Positions 30,147 to 39,063 are shown, counted from the first letter of the stretch. The stretch is DNA of 59,835 nucleotides from Novosphingobium sp. ST904 (GCF_001298105.1 NZ_LGJH01000129.1:1-59835), one strand, 5' to 3'. Numbers and translations: made by a program. The notes: generated by a model not told the origin, from the letters alone.

Positions 30147-30470
30147 TCAATCCTTGCAATAGAGCTGGTAAAGGGTGCCAAGCAGCGTTTCGACGCGGGC
30201 GTCCGCAATGGCATACCAAAGCGTCTGGCTCTCGCGTCGGTAGGCGACGAGGCCTTCGTCGCGCATCTTGGCGAGGTGCTGCGAGCAGGCCGACTGCGAC
30301 AGGCCCACATCGCGGGCCAGATCACCGACTGTCAATTCGCCATGCTCGACCAGCTTGCACAGCAGCATCAACCGGCGCGCATTGCCGATCGCCTTGAGCG
30401 TGTCGGCAACCTGTCCGGCCTTCACTTCGAATGTCGCCAGGTCCATCGGCGGTTTGAACATCATCGGCAC
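30147..30470 (-). CDS. bigR: ArsR-type sulfide/persulfide-sensing repressor, BigR/SqrR-like
   Basis: 107 residues, a winged helix-turn-helix repressor (LTVGDLARDVGLSQSACSQHLAK). Cys38 in MLLCKLVEHGE and Cys105 in YQLYCKD match the Cys pair by which BigR and SqrR form a di- or tetrasulfide link with sulfane sulfur and leave DNA. A third Cys62 lies in the recognition helix. It is divergent from the persulfide dioxygenase gene at 30533, with an AT-rich palindrome between them, and heads the rhodanese-TauE operon. The start at 30470 is assumed; an ATG three codons in is possible. Confidence 0.85.
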   Translation of the reverse strand: MPMMFKPPMDLATFEVKAGQVADTLKAIGNARRLMLLCKLVEHGELTVGDLARDVGLSQSACSQHLAKMRDEGLVAYRRESQTLWYAIADARVETLLGTLYQLYCKD

Positions 30471-30499
30471 TCCATTAGATATTGCTTATGTAGCATTCT

Positions 30500-30511
30500 C
30501 TAATATATTAG
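30500..30511. promoter_or_regulatory. AT-rich palindrome, likely BigR operator
   Basis: CTAATATATTAG is a perfect 12-base palindrome in the divergent promoter region between the BigR-like gene and the persulfide dioxygenase gene. TTGCTTA and AGCAAG lie on its two sides. BigR sites are AT-rich palindromes of this kind, so repression of both directions is likely. Confidence 0.6.
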
Positions 30512-30532
30512 CAAGCACTAACGGAGGAAACC

Positions 30533-31402
30533 ATGACTCAACCTTTCATCAAGGCGTTCTTCGACGAACCGACGAACACGGTCAGCTACCTCGTCTGCGA
30601 TCCCGCGACGCGCACAGCGGCGGTGATCGACCCGGTACTCGACTTCGACATGGCGAGCGGCGTCGCTGATACGCGCTCGGCCGAATGCATCGTCGCCTTC
30701 GCCCGCGAACAGGATTGGCGGATCGCGATGGTGCTGGAAACTCACGCCCATGCCGATCACCTTTCGGCCGCCCCCTTCATCAAGGCCCATACTGGCGCCT
30801 GGATCGGGATAGGCGCGCATATCTGCGACGTGCAGAAGATCTTCCGCCCGGTGTTCGCGATGAATGACCTGAAGACAGATGGATCGGACTTCGATCGCCT
30901 GTTCGAGGATGGCGCCCACTTTGCGATCGGCGCACTGACGGTCGAGGTACTGCACGTCCCAGGCCATACGCCTGCGGACGTCGCTTATCTGATCGGCGAT
31001 GCGGCTTTTGTTGGCGATACGCTGTTCATGCCCGACTATGGCACTGCTCGCGCCGACTTCCCCGGCGGGGACGCACGCACGCTCTATCGTTCGATCCGTC
31101 GCTTGCTGACACTGCCCGACGCGACGCGGCTGTTCCTATGCCACGACTACAAGGCACCGGGCCGCGAAGATTATCGCTGGGAGACGACAGTGGGCGAGCA
31201 GCGACGGTCGAGCATCCACGTCCATGACGGCGTGAGAGAGGATGATTTCGTCGCCATGCGCGAGCAGCGTGACGCTGGGCTATCCGTGCCCAAGCTCCTG
31301 CTGCCCTCGATCCAGGTCAACATTCGCGCGGGTCATTTTGACGAGGCGGAAGCGAACGGCGTCACCTACCTTCGCATCCCGGTGAAGTGGAAAGCGGAGT
31401 GA
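30533..31402 (+). CDS. blh: Persulfide dioxygenase-type MBL-fold hydrolase (Blh)
   Basis: 289 residues of the metallo-beta-lactamase fold in the ETHE1-related branch. The metal motif is THAHADHLSAA (His71, His73, Asp75, His76), with the later ligands in HVPGHTPAD and GDTLFMPDYGTAR. The MPDYGTARADFPGG stretch is a persulfide dioxygenase/Blh signature. It oxidises glutathione persulfide to sulfite, which the TauE-like protein may export. An AGGAGG-like site precedes the ATG. It is divergent from the regulator with the palindromic operator between. Confidence 0.9.
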   Translation: MTQPFIKAFFDEPTNTVSYLVCDPATRTAAVIDPVLDFDMASGVADTRSAECIVAFAREQDWRIAMVLETHAHADHLSAAPFIKAHTGAWIGIGAHICDVQKIFRPVFAMNDLKTDGSDFDRLFEDGAHFAIGALTVEVLHVPGHTPADVAYLIGDAAFVGDTLFMPDYGTARADFPGGDARTLYRSIRRLLTLPDATRLFLCHDYKAPGREDYRWETTVGEQRRSSIHVHDGVREDDFVAMREQRDAGLSVPKLLLPSIQVNIRAGHFDEAEANGVTYLRIPVKWKAE

Positions 31403-31749
31403 GGGTTGGGACGTCATGCCCGTTTCTTCCCGCACGCCGTCTTTCGGAACGTCGGGTGTTAGGCTGCAAGCTGCCCTTTGGCCCAAATCGGAGAATGGCG
31501 GCAATGTCCCTGCCCAAGGTGTTCGACGCTTAGGCAACTCGCGACCCTTGTCAGTCATTCAGCCGCCGATTTTGCGCTCCCAGGTGCGGACCGTCAGCTT
31601 TTCCCATCCAGGAAGCCTTGGACTGGCCGTTTGCGGAACGTCTGGTTCGGAGCTGGAATACTGGGATAGTTGACACTCACGCTGGGCAGCTCGCGACCAA
31701 ACCCTGTCGTTCTCCTCTGCGTCCATGAACGTCCGAGGGTTGAATCATT
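31403..31749. other. Gene-free stretch with repeat elements
   Basis: About 350 bases between the persulfide dioxygenase and the TetR gene, both of which end here. It holds a full dispersed-repeat copy (31542-31605) and, near 31650-31690, GGAATACTGGGATAGTTG, which matches the second recurring motif. Confidence 0.45.
31542..31605 (+). repeat. Dispersed intergenic repeat copy (reference copy)
   Basis: CGACCCTTGTCAGTCATTCAG, CGATTTTGCGCTCCCAGGTG, CGGACCGTCAGC and TTTTCCC. I use it as the reference because all blocks are clear. Confidence 0.6.
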
Positions 31750-32388
31750 TCAAGATGGCAGTACGGGCCGTAGCATATGGGCGATGGCCTGATCGATCCA
31801 TGCTTCCCCCTGCGTATCGGCGTCGGTCAGGGATTGCACCAGCTCTGGATTGCCAAAGGTAATCAAAGCGGCACCGATCAAGCTGAAATAGGCCATCTCA
31901 GGCTTAGCGCAGCCCAGATGGCCACGATCGGCCAGAGCCTGAAACAGCGGGCTCAACCGCTGCCAGATCGGCTTGCCGATATGCTCGACCACCCACTCGT
32001 GCCGGGGGGATAAAACGGAAAACTCCTGAAGCATCAACCGTGTCAGGCGTGGATTAGCGGCAAAGCTGCGAAGATAGCCCGGCAGGATGGCGCGTGCTGC
32101 CCGCACGGGATCGGTCAGCGCCTGCTGCGTTAGATGCTCAGCCAGATAGGCCTCCCCGTCGCGGGCGAAGACCTCGATTACCTGCTGCCACAGCGCCAGT
32201 TTCGAGGGGAAGTAATAGGCCAGATGGCCCTGCTCAATCCCTGCGGCGGCGGCGATTACTCGCGTGCTGGCGCCGGCAAAGCCCAGATCGGAAAAGACGT
32301 TCAGCGCCGCCTCAAGCACGAGGCGGCGGTTTTCCTGGCCGTCATAGCGGGCCTTTGCGGGGGCGGAGCGAGCCATGCCCAGCGTCAT
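31750..32388 (-). CDS. TetR-family regulator
   Basis: About 212 residues from the ATG at 32388 (a second ATG is four codons on). The N-terminal TetR helix-turn-helix reads VLEAALNVFSDLGFAGASTR, then AAAAGIEQGHLAYYFPSK. A helical ligand domain follows, containing RLTRLMLQEFSVLSPRHEWV. It is divergent from the Rieske oxygenase gene, about 100 bases apart, and most probably represses it. TTGACA-like and TGACAAA sequences in the gap could be promoter or operator parts. The ligand is unknown. Confidence 0.8.
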   Translation of the reverse strand: MTLGMARSAPAKARYDGQENRRLVLEAALNVFSDLGFAGASTRVIAAAAGIEQGHLAYYFPSKLALWQQVIEVFARDGEAYLAEHLTQQALTDPVRAARAILPGYLRSFAANPRLTRLMLQEFSVLSPRHEWVVEHIGKPIWQRLSPLFQALADRGHLGCAKPEMAYFSLIGAALITFGNPELVQSLTDADTQGEAWIDQAIAHMLRPVLPS

Positions 32389-32488
32389 GCCCCGGCAGCG
32401 AATAAGGTGCAAGTTTATCGATTGACAAAGATGTTGGTCGGGTGACAAACCTGGCTTCAAGCCAAAGGGCATCCGAAGGGAGAGAGAC

Positions 32489-33541
32489 ATGACGACCAAC
32501 GCCTATCCGCTTACGACGCAAGAGCCCTATCCCCGTAATCAATGGTGGGTGGCTGCCTATTCCGATGAAGTGGGGCACGATCTGCTGGCTCGCGACATTC
32601 TGGGCGAGCCGGTGATCCTCTATCGCGCGCGGGCGGGCGAGGTCGTTGCTGTCGCAGGCATCTGCCCCCACCGCGCGTTTCCGCTAGCAAAGGGCCGACT
32701 GGTGGGCGACGCTTTGCAATGCGGGTATCACGGCTTTGAATATGGCCCGGACGGCTCATGTCTGCGCGCGCCGAGCCAGAGCGGCGTCCCAACAAAATCC
32801 GCACTGCGCCGCTATCCCGTCGAGGAGATGGGCGGCTTGATCTGGATTTGGACCGGGGCTGCCGACAAAGCTGATCCCGCCCTGCTGCCCGATCTTGGTG
32901 CCATCGGTCTGGGCCGCGGCGATTGGGCGGTCGAGCAGCATCCACTTGCCACGGTGGAGGCTCGCTATACGCTGCTGATCGAAAATCTGCTCGATCTCAG
33001 CCATGTCACCTTCATTCATGACAAGACCATTCCGGGAGGGGAAAAGGTGGTCGCCATTCCGGTATCCGTGATCGAAACGCCGGAAAGCATCACGGTGCAG
33101 CGAAGGGGTGAGAACATGCCGCTCAATCCGTTGCTCGCCGTCCAGTTTCCCGATCAAAAAGGGCCGGTCCATCAGCATTTCGATGCCGAATATCTGGGAC
33201 CCTGCCTGATCCGCACAGGCGGGGCGATGATAGATGCGCAAAGCGGCGCCCCGCTGGGCATCCAGAACTATCTCCACATTATCACCCCCGCGAGCCCGAC
33301 GCGCCTGCATTATTTCGTGAATACCACGCGTGATTTCGGCATCGACCGGCCGCAGTTGGGCGATATGCAGCGCGGCATGGGCAGCAGCATCCAGCCCGAG
33401 GATATCGATGCCATCGAATCCATCGAGCGCGTTCTGCAATCGGGCGCAACACTGCCTATGGAGATCAGTGCAAAGGTGGACAATGGCGCGTTGAAAGTGC
33501 GTCGTCGCCTTGAGGCCCAAATCCGCGCTGAAGCCGCTTAA
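32489..33541 (+). CDS. Rieske non-heme iron aromatic oxygenase, VanA-like
   Basis: 350 residues. The Rieske [2Fe-2S] ligands are in ICPHRAFPLA (Cys59, His61) and QCGYHGFEY (Cys78, His81). The mononuclear iron site is in IENLLDLSHVTFIHDKTI. The size and the order of motifs place it with vanillate O-demethylase oxygenases and related alpha-only oxygenases. It needs an electron-transfer partner, and no ferredoxin or reductase gene lies nearby. It probably acts on a methoxylated or carboxylated aromatic, possibly from plants. The TetR gene is divergent upstream. Confidence 0.88.
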   Translation: MTTNAYPLTTQEPYPRNQWWVAAYSDEVGHDLLARDILGEPVILYRARAGEVVAVAGICPHRAFPLAKGRLVGDALQCGYHGFEYGPDGSCLRAPSQSGVPTKSALRRYPVEEMGGLIWIWTGAADKADPALLPDLGAIGLGRGDWAVEQHPLATVEARYTLLIENLLDLSHVTFIHDKTIPGGEKVVAIPVSVIETPESITVQRRGENMPLNPLLAVQFPDQKGPVHQHFDAEYLGPCLIRTGGAMIDAQSGAPLGIQNYLHIITPASPTRLHYFVNTTRDFGIDRPQLGDMQRGMGSSIQPEDIDAIESIERVLQSGATLPMEISAKVDNGALKVRRRLEAQIRAEAA

Positions 33542-33756
33542 AGCCTCATCTGCGAACGGCTGAACTGAGCGCGGTCATAACTAAATTGCCATGAAGACAT
33601 AAGTGGCCGAGACGCGACTGTCCGGTCCTGACCGGGAATGCTAGGATAGCTGCCACTCGCGGGGGGATAGATCATCAACATACTCCATTCCGACGTCGTA
33701 GCGGAAATGCCAGTTGGATCCCAGTTGTGATCTAGCCCCAATCCATATGTGCTGGA

Positions 33757-34116
33757 TCAGGCTGTTCTGCCGACGGCCTTCTTTAATGCCTCGCGCAGGT
33801 GGGAAGGAGAACTGGGCTTGGGGCATATCTGCGCATCCGGATAGCGAGTGCGCAGAGCATTCTCGTTAGCGTGGCCTGAATGAAAAATAAGCGGAACTTT
33901 CATCTCCTGCATTCGATCCGCCGCCGGGAAGACTTCTCCGTCTGGGAGGCGGACATCGAGGATAGCGCAGACTGGTCGTTGACGCTCGATCGCCCGCATG
34001 GTGGCGGCAACAGTGCCGCAATGCGCGGAGACAGCGAAACCCTCTTCGGCGATCAGATCTTCCAGATCGAGGACGACGAACAGTTCGTCCTCGACGATCA
34101 GTACGGTGTCGGTCAT
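33757..34116 (-). CDS. Single-domain response regulator
   Basis: 119 residues, receiver domain only. Acidic residues are in VEDELF, the phosphoacceptor Asp54 in AILDVRLPDG, the Ser in FHSGH and the Lys in CPKPSS. It has no output domain, so it passes phosphate on or acts by protein contact. Its start overlaps the stop of the HWE kinase gene by four bases, so it is the kinase's cognate receiver. It is last of three coupled genes (LOV, kinase, receiver). Confidence 0.9.
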   Translation of the reverse strand: MTDTVLIVEDELFVVLDLEDLIAEEGFAVSAHCGTVAATMRAIERQRPVCAILDVRLPDGEVFPAADRMQEMKVPLIFHSGHANENALRTRYPDAQICPKPSSPSHLREALKKAVGRTA

Positions 34117-37100
34117 CGAACCATCACACCGCCAGGCAGCCATAATCGAAGGGCAAAATGGCCATCGCGCAGTTCACGGGAAATCCGGGCACCAAGTTGC
34201 CGCGCGGAAGTGGTGACGAGCAATGTCCCGAAGCCCGATCCCTCGCCCACATCAATCGTGTCATCACCCTCTTCGTCCCACAGCAAGTCAATCCCGTCGG
34301 CGCTCAACGTCCAGCGCACTCGAAGAGTTCCCGCGCGCGGCCCCAGGACGCCGTACTTTGCGGCATTGGTCGTCCATTCGTGCAGGATGAGGGCAAGAGG
34401 GGAGAGGCAGTTGCGATCGATGTCGATCTGCGGGCCTTCGACCAGAATCCCGGATTGCCCAGCGTAGGCGGCCGTCGTCGTTTCGATGAGGGTACGAAGC
34501 GAGAATGTCTGCTGCTCGTCGCCGGAAGGCGATGCCAGGGAGTGTGCCCTGCCCAGCGCCGCGATGCGCTCGCGCAGATCCGCGCCATAGCTGCGAACGT
34601 CGTTGTGAGACCGACCGGCAACCGAAATAATGCCGCTGACCACTGCGAACAGGTTCTTCACCCTGTGGTTCATTTCGCGCAGCATGAGGCCGCGCGTCTC
34701 AGCGACTGCATATTCGGCCGTCAGGTCGATCGTTGCCCCCACCAAGCGGCGCGGACGCGAGTCGATGAGCCGGCCGTAAGCCTTGAGCTGACGGCAGGCG
34801 GCGGCATCCTCCGCGTCGCACACCCGGAAGGCGATTTCCATGTCCTGATCGCTGTAAAGGGTATGAGCGATGCAGTCTTCGAGCGAGGCGCGATCCTCGG
34901 GATGTACCTTCGCCAGTACATGGCCGAGACTCACATTGCCATTGGCCGGCAACGAAAGCTGGCTACGGCTCGTGGTATCGAGGATCACGTCGTCTTCATC
35001 CGGACGATACTCCCAGATCCCGATTCCGCCGGTCTTCACGGCCAGATCGAGTCTTTCGCGCTCGGCAGCCAGATCGTCTTCCATCAGCAGGGCTACGGTG
35101 ATGTCGCTCAGTACCAGCGTGGCGCCATCGATCGTCCCGTGCTGGGTCCGATAGGGCAGAACGCGCAGCGACAGGGTTCGGCCGCCGTCGCTCGTGCGAA
35201 CCCGGCGGTGGAGAGGCTCGCCGCTGCTCGCCACGCGCCGCGCGTCGTCAAGGTAAGTGCTGTCGTCCAGGCGCGTTGCGACGTCTGCCAACAGGCGCCC
35301 CCGATCGGTCTGCTGCAACGGGAAAATGGCAGTCGCCGCTTCGGTGAAACTGCGGATACGAAGCTGTCCGTCGAGCACGATCACCGCCAGTTCGGTGGAC
35401 TCAAAGAAGTTGCGCAAGTCAGCATTCGCGACGGTAAGCTGGTCCACCTTGCTTTTCAGCTCGTCGTTGACGGTGGACAGCTCCTCGTTGGTGGACTGCA
35501 GCTCCTCGTTCATCGACATCATTTCTTCGTTGGAGCTTTTCAACTCCTCGTTCGCTGTCTCCAGTTCCTCAACAGCGGTGCGCAGCTTGTGGCGGGTGAG
35601 GCGAAGTTCCTCTTCCAGCGCTTCCATGTGATCGTCGCCGCTTTCGATCTCGGTAAAGTCCGGCCCGTCGAACGGCTGAAAGGGGCCGCGATCGCGCAGG
35701 ATAAGCAACAGCGAGTTGTCAGGCAACGGCTCGCAAATCGCCTCGACAGGCTGGATGCCGTAATCCGAACGCACCTCGACCTCGCGGGCCACCACCTTCT
35801 TGCGGGCATCGCGGGCATCGCGGGCCTGGCGCACGAGCGGGCCGAGCACGTCGCGCAGGCCCGGCTTGGCTAGCGAGATCGCGCTGGTGCCGCCCGTGCG
35901 GGTTACCGGGAAATCGAAATAGCGGCTCAACTTGCCATAGGCGGCAACCACCGCGCCGTCCTGATTGAGTACCATGGCAGGCGGCGCATAACGATCGACC
36001 AGGCGCTGGACGGCTATGCCGGCGTCGGACTGCTTGCGCCTGACATCCCGATTGCTGCTATCTTCGCGGTGACGCTGAACGCCTCGCTCTCCGCCCGGCA
36101 AGTCGATCGGGTATCGGGGGTTGCCGGGGGCGCGCTCGAAGATGCGGGCGTGATTATCCAGAGCCGGGAACAGATGGTCGAAGCGGCCGATGCTTTCCGA
36201 AGGCCCGAGGAATAAGTATCCGCCCTCCCGGATCGCGTAATGCAGGATCGGCATTACCGATTGCTGCAGGCGATCGTCGAAGTAGATCAGAAGGTTGCGG
36301 CAGGAAACAAGGTCGATCCGCGAGAACGGCGGATCCTTTACAACTGAGTGGTTGGAAAACCGGATAAGATCGCGAATTTTGTTCGAGATTGCGAATTTCT
36401 CCCCATGCGGCGTCGTCCACCGCTCGCGCATGGGCGAAGGGATATCAGCCAGCGCGGAGGCGGGATAAATTCCCTCCCGCGCGATCTGCAGCATCTGCTC
36501 GTCGATGTCGGAGGCGAATATTTGCACCGGGTTGGCGAAATTCATGCGCCGTGCCGTCTCGGCGAACAGCATGGCGATGCTGTATGCCTCCTCCCCGCTG
36601 GAACAGCCCGGGATCCAGACCCTGATGTCGTCGTCGCTGGAACGGTCGCGCAGTAGCGGCTCGATCACCTTCTCGCGCAGCGCGTCGAACATCTCGGGGT
36701 CGCGGAAGAACCGCGTGACATTGATCAGCAGATCGCGGAACAGCGCCTCGCATTCGCCTGAATCCGATTGCACGCGTTGGAGATAGCCACTGGCCGAATC
36801 GATGTTCAGCACGTGCATGCGCCGCTCGACGCGCCGTACCAGCGTCGAGCGCTTGTAGCCCGAGAAATCGTGACCGACGGCCTTGCGCAAGGTGGCGCAC
36901 AGGTCATCGACATGATCGGCGACAAGTTCGGCTTCGCGTTCGTGGGGCTCGCCTCGGCGTCGGGCGAAGAACGCGCCGAGGCAATCGAGGATCTCCGACG
37001 GCTGCTTGACGTAATCCACGAGGCCTGTCCCGACCGCGGATACGGGCATCCCATCGTAGCGCGCGGTTTCCGGTGTCTGGACGACGCAGACCCCGCCTTG

Positions 37101-37541
37101 CTCCTTGATCGCACGCAATCCCGTCGATCCGTCGGCTCCCGTACCGGAGAGGATCACGCAGGCGGCATCGGTCTGCTTCTCGGCGGCGAGCGAGATGAAG
37201 AAATCGTCGATCGGACGGCGAAGCCCGCGCGGCTGGGCGAAATCGGTCAGCTGCAGTTTGCCGTCCTGCAGCGCGAGACCGCGGCCCGGCGGTATGATGT
37301 ACACGCGGTCTGGCAGCACTTCTTCGCCGCCCTCGCACTGGAGCACGTCGAGCGGGCTAGCCCGGTCCAGCAGCTGGGCCAGCATGCTCTCGTAGTTGGG
37401 GTCGAGATGCTGGACGACCACGAATGCCATTTCAGTAGGCAGTCGGGCCACCGAGAGCATCTCACGCAGGGCCTCAAGCCCGCCCGCCGATGCGCCGATC
37501 CCGACGATCGGGATACCGCGCGTCCGTTCGTCGCCGCTCAA
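34113..37541 (-). CDS. CheB-CheR-PAS-HWE hybrid sensor kinase
   Basis: 1142 residues. Domains in order: CheB methylesterase (about 10-190; Ser18 in GIGASAGG, His45 in VQHLDPN, Asp in SGTGADGS); CheR methyltransferase (about 210-470; WIPGCSSGEEAYSIAML, then VSCRNLLIYFD); and a linker. A long coiled coil comes next (EELETANEELKSSNEEMMSM and similar heptads), followed by two PAS-like domains. It ends with an HWE histidine kinase (EMNHRVKNLFAVVSG with the phospho-His; HEWTTNAAKYG). The methyl-transfer halves look complete but have no chemoreceptor partner here and may serve as sensors. It overlaps the LOV gene and the receiver gene by four bases each. Confidence 0.92.
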   Translation of the reverse strand: MSGDERTRGIPIVGIGASAGGLEALREMLSVARLPTEMAFVVVQHLDPNYESMLAQLLDRASPLDVLQCEGGEEVLPDRVYIIPPGRGLALQDGKLQLTDFAQPRGLRRPIDDFFISLAAEKQTDAACVILSGTGADGSTGLRAIKEQGGVCVVQTPETARYDGMPVSAVGTGLVDYVKQPSEILDCLGAFFARRRGEPHEREAELVADHVDDLCATLRKAVGHDFSGYKRSTLVRRVERRMHVLNIDSASGYLQRVQSDSGECEALFRDLLINVTRFFRDPEMFDALREKVIEPLLRDRSSDDDIRVWIPGCSSGEEAYSIAMLFAETARRMNFANPVQIFASDIDEQMLQIAREGIYPASALADIPSPMRERWTTPHGEKFAISNKIRDLIRFSNHSVVKDPPFSRIDLVSCRNLLIYFDDRLQQSVMPILHYAIREGGYLFLGPSESIGRFDHLFPALDNHARIFERAPGNPRYPIDLPGGERGVQRHREDSSNRDVRRKQSDAGIAVQRLVDRYAPPAMVLNQDGAVVAAYGKLSRYFDFPVTRTGGTSAISLAKPGLRDVLGPLVRQARDARDARKKVVAREVEVRSDYGIQPVEAICEPLPDNSLLLILRDRGPFQPFDGPDFTEIESGDDHMEALEEELRLTRHKLRTAVEELETANEELKSSNEEMMSMNEELQSTNEELSTVNDELKSKVDQLTVANADLRNFFESTELAVIVLDGQLRIRSFTEAATAIFPLQQTDRGRLLADVATRLDDSTYLDDARRVASSGEPLHRRVRTSDGGRTLSLRVLPYRTQHGTIDGATLVLSDITVALLMEDDLAAERERLDLAVKTGGIGIWEYRPDEDDVILDTTSRSQLSLPANGNVSLGHVLAKVHPEDRASLEDCIAHTLYSDQDMEIAFRVCDAEDAAACRQLKAYGRLIDSRPRRLVGATIDLTAEYAVAETRGLMLREMNHRVKNLFAVVSGIISVAGRSHNDVRSYGADLRERIAALGRAHSLASPSGDEQQTFSLRTLIETTTAAYAGQSGILVEGPQIDIDRNCLSPLALILHEWTTNAAKYGVLGPRAGTLRVRWTLSADGIDLLWDEEGDDTIDVGEGSGFGTLLVTTSARQLGARISRELRDGHFALRLWLPGGVMVR

Positions 37542-38152
37542 AGGATCGCGCCGTCGTCTAGACCGGCCAGGGTCAGCCTTGCCTGGGCGATCGTCGCGGC
37601 CGAATTCGCGATCGTCGTCAAGGTGCCCTCGAGGATGATGCCGCTCTCGGCGGCCACCGGGCTAAGGCGCGTCAGCGTCAGGCCAAGGTCGCTGTCATAT
37701 GCCTTGAGCCGATCGGGCTGGGCGCGGCTGACATCGAACTGCGACGCGAAAATGTAGCGCGTCGTGCCGGAAAGGGTGCGCAGCCTCGACATGTAAAGCA
37801 GGTTCACAAAAGGCGTTCCGTCCTTCCGAAAATTGGGGATCGGGGTGCGCACATTGACCGCAGCATCGTCGCCCAGGAAAGTCCGCAGTCTAGCTCGGGC
37901 TTCATGATCCTCTGCCTGCCCCTGCAGAATGCGGCAATTGCGACCTGCAAGGTCCTTTTGCGAATAGCCCGTCAGGTCCGCAAAGCGGCCGTTCACCAGG
38001 ATCAGCGGATTGTCCGCGTCCGGACTTCCCAAGGCCAGGGCTACCGGCGAATTCTCGAAGAAGGTGCGCAGGTCGTCGGGAATAGTCAGATCGGACAAGT
38101 CGTTACTCCCGGCCATCGGGTATGAGGTAAGGTGGTCGTTCGTTCCGGCCAT
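37538..38152 (-). CDS. LOV-domain photoreceptor protein
   Basis: About 204 residues with one PAS domain that has the LOV signature. GRNCRILQG carries the photoactive Cys73. Arg residues of EARARLR hold the FMN phosphate, Asn residues are in PNFRKDG and PFVNLL, and Gln is in FASQFDV; these are the flavin contacts. Blue light would form a Cys-FMN adduct. A C-terminal helical region (RLKAYDSDLGLTLTRLSPVA to the end) may be the output helix. The start is either 38152 or an ATG at 38116, and neither has a strong ribosome binding site. It overlaps the kinase gene by four bases, so it is the probable input of that kinase. Confidence 0.85.
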   Translation of the reverse strand: MAGTNDHLTSYPMAGSNDLSDLTIPDDLRTFFENSPVALALGSPDADNPLILVNGRFADLTGYSQKDLAGRNCRILQGQAEDHEARARLRTFLGDDAAVNVRTPIPNFRKDGTPFVNLLYMSRLRTLSGTTRYIFASQFDVSRAQPDRLKAYDSDLGLTLTRLSPVAAESGIILEGTLTTIANSAATIAQARLTLAGLDDGAIL

Positions 38153-38375
38153 GCGGGCAAGACAGCAACGACTCTTTGCACCATCTGTTGCCGAAGGTCG
38201 AGCCGAGAGGGGAATTGCCCATGGGCAAGTGAGGTTCAGGAAGGACATATGGGCCGTTAGGCGATTGTCCGGTTTTGGACTGGGACAGAGAGATAGCTGC
38301 CTTTTACATTTCTTGATCGACGATCTCGAGAGATTCACGTGTCAGTGGCGAGCGTGCCTCGCAGGCCAATGACCC

Positions 38376-39002
38376 CTAATCCGTTTCACGTGTCCCAGTG
38401 AGCAGCAGCATCAACCCGTTATCGACTAGCTTGGCAAGACGGTCGCGCGGAACTGAAGTACCGGCTGGTCCCGCGTCATGGGCGAGAAGCGCAATCACCG
38501 TATCCACCATCACGTCGAGTTCGGCCTCTGACAACGGCACATGTCCAGCATCCGCGGATCTCTGCGCCAGCTTATGTAGTTCAGTGCGGATGAACGTACT
38601 GAACCTTTCGGTAAGGGATCGATAAAGGTCCGGGTGCGACCGCGCCTGCTCCATGGTCGCAATCACGACCGCACTTCTCCCGTCACAATTGCTGGCCTGC
38701 TCCAACAGCGCGAGCAGATCATCGCGCAACGATGTGCCCGGATAGCGAGGTGTGCTCACCGGGCTCAGCGTGGCGACCGCATCAGCGACAAGGTCCGCCT
38801 TTGCCGTCCAACGTCGATACAGCGTCGCCTTCGATACCCCCGCACGCGAAGCCACATCGGTCATTGTTAGGCCGTGATATCCGTTGGTGCCGAGCAGCTC
38901 GAGTGCGGCGCTGATAATCAGGTCATCACGGCTGCTGTCCTGCGACCGCCCGCGTTCCGCTGGAGGCAAGCGATGTTGATGGCTTTGGGCTGGTACGGTC
39001 AT
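38376..39002 (-). CDS. TetR-family regulator
   Basis: 208 residues. The helix-turn-helix is ISAALELLGTNGYHGLTMTD, then VASRAGVSKATLYRRWTAKA. The C-terminal ligand domain is all-helical. It is divergent from the NmrA-type gene at 39132. The gap holds an inverted repeat, TTACGAAA...TTTCGTAA, a probable operator for both genes. The ligand is not known, and an electrophile or quinone is likely from the neighbour. Confidence 0.85.
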   Translation of the reverse strand: MTVPAQSHQHRLPPAERGRSQDSSRDDLIISAALELLGTNGYHGLTMTDVASRAGVSKATLYRRWTAKADLVADAVATLSPVSTPRYPGTSLRDDLLALLEQASNCDGRSAVVIATMEQARSHPDLYRSLTERFSTFIRTELHKLAQRSADAGHVPLSEAELDVMVDTVIALLAHDAGPAGTSVPRDRLAKLVDNGLMLLLTGTRETD

Positions 39003-39023
39003 GGCAACCTTATAAATCCTTTT

Positions 39024-39063
39024 TTACGAAAATCAACCGTATCGAAACTCTTGCGTTTCGTAA
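39024..39063. promoter_or_regulatory. Inverted repeats between TetR and NmrA-type genes
   Basis: TTACGAAA (39024-39031) and TTTCGTAA (39056-39063) are exact complements. Nested inside, GAAAC (39043-39047) and GTTTC (39055-39059) form a tighter palindrome. The site lies in the divergent promoter region and is a likely TetR operator. Confidence 0.55.

Noticed and set aside
30533..31402. Possible plain beta-lactamase or glyoxalase II call for this MBL protein
   Set aside because: The MPDYGTARADFPGG signature and the BigR-rhodanese context point to persulfide dioxygenase.
34158..35873. 571-codon plus-strand frame opposite the HWE kinase
   Set aside because: The translation has no domain, and the opposite strand encodes a full multi-domain kinase.
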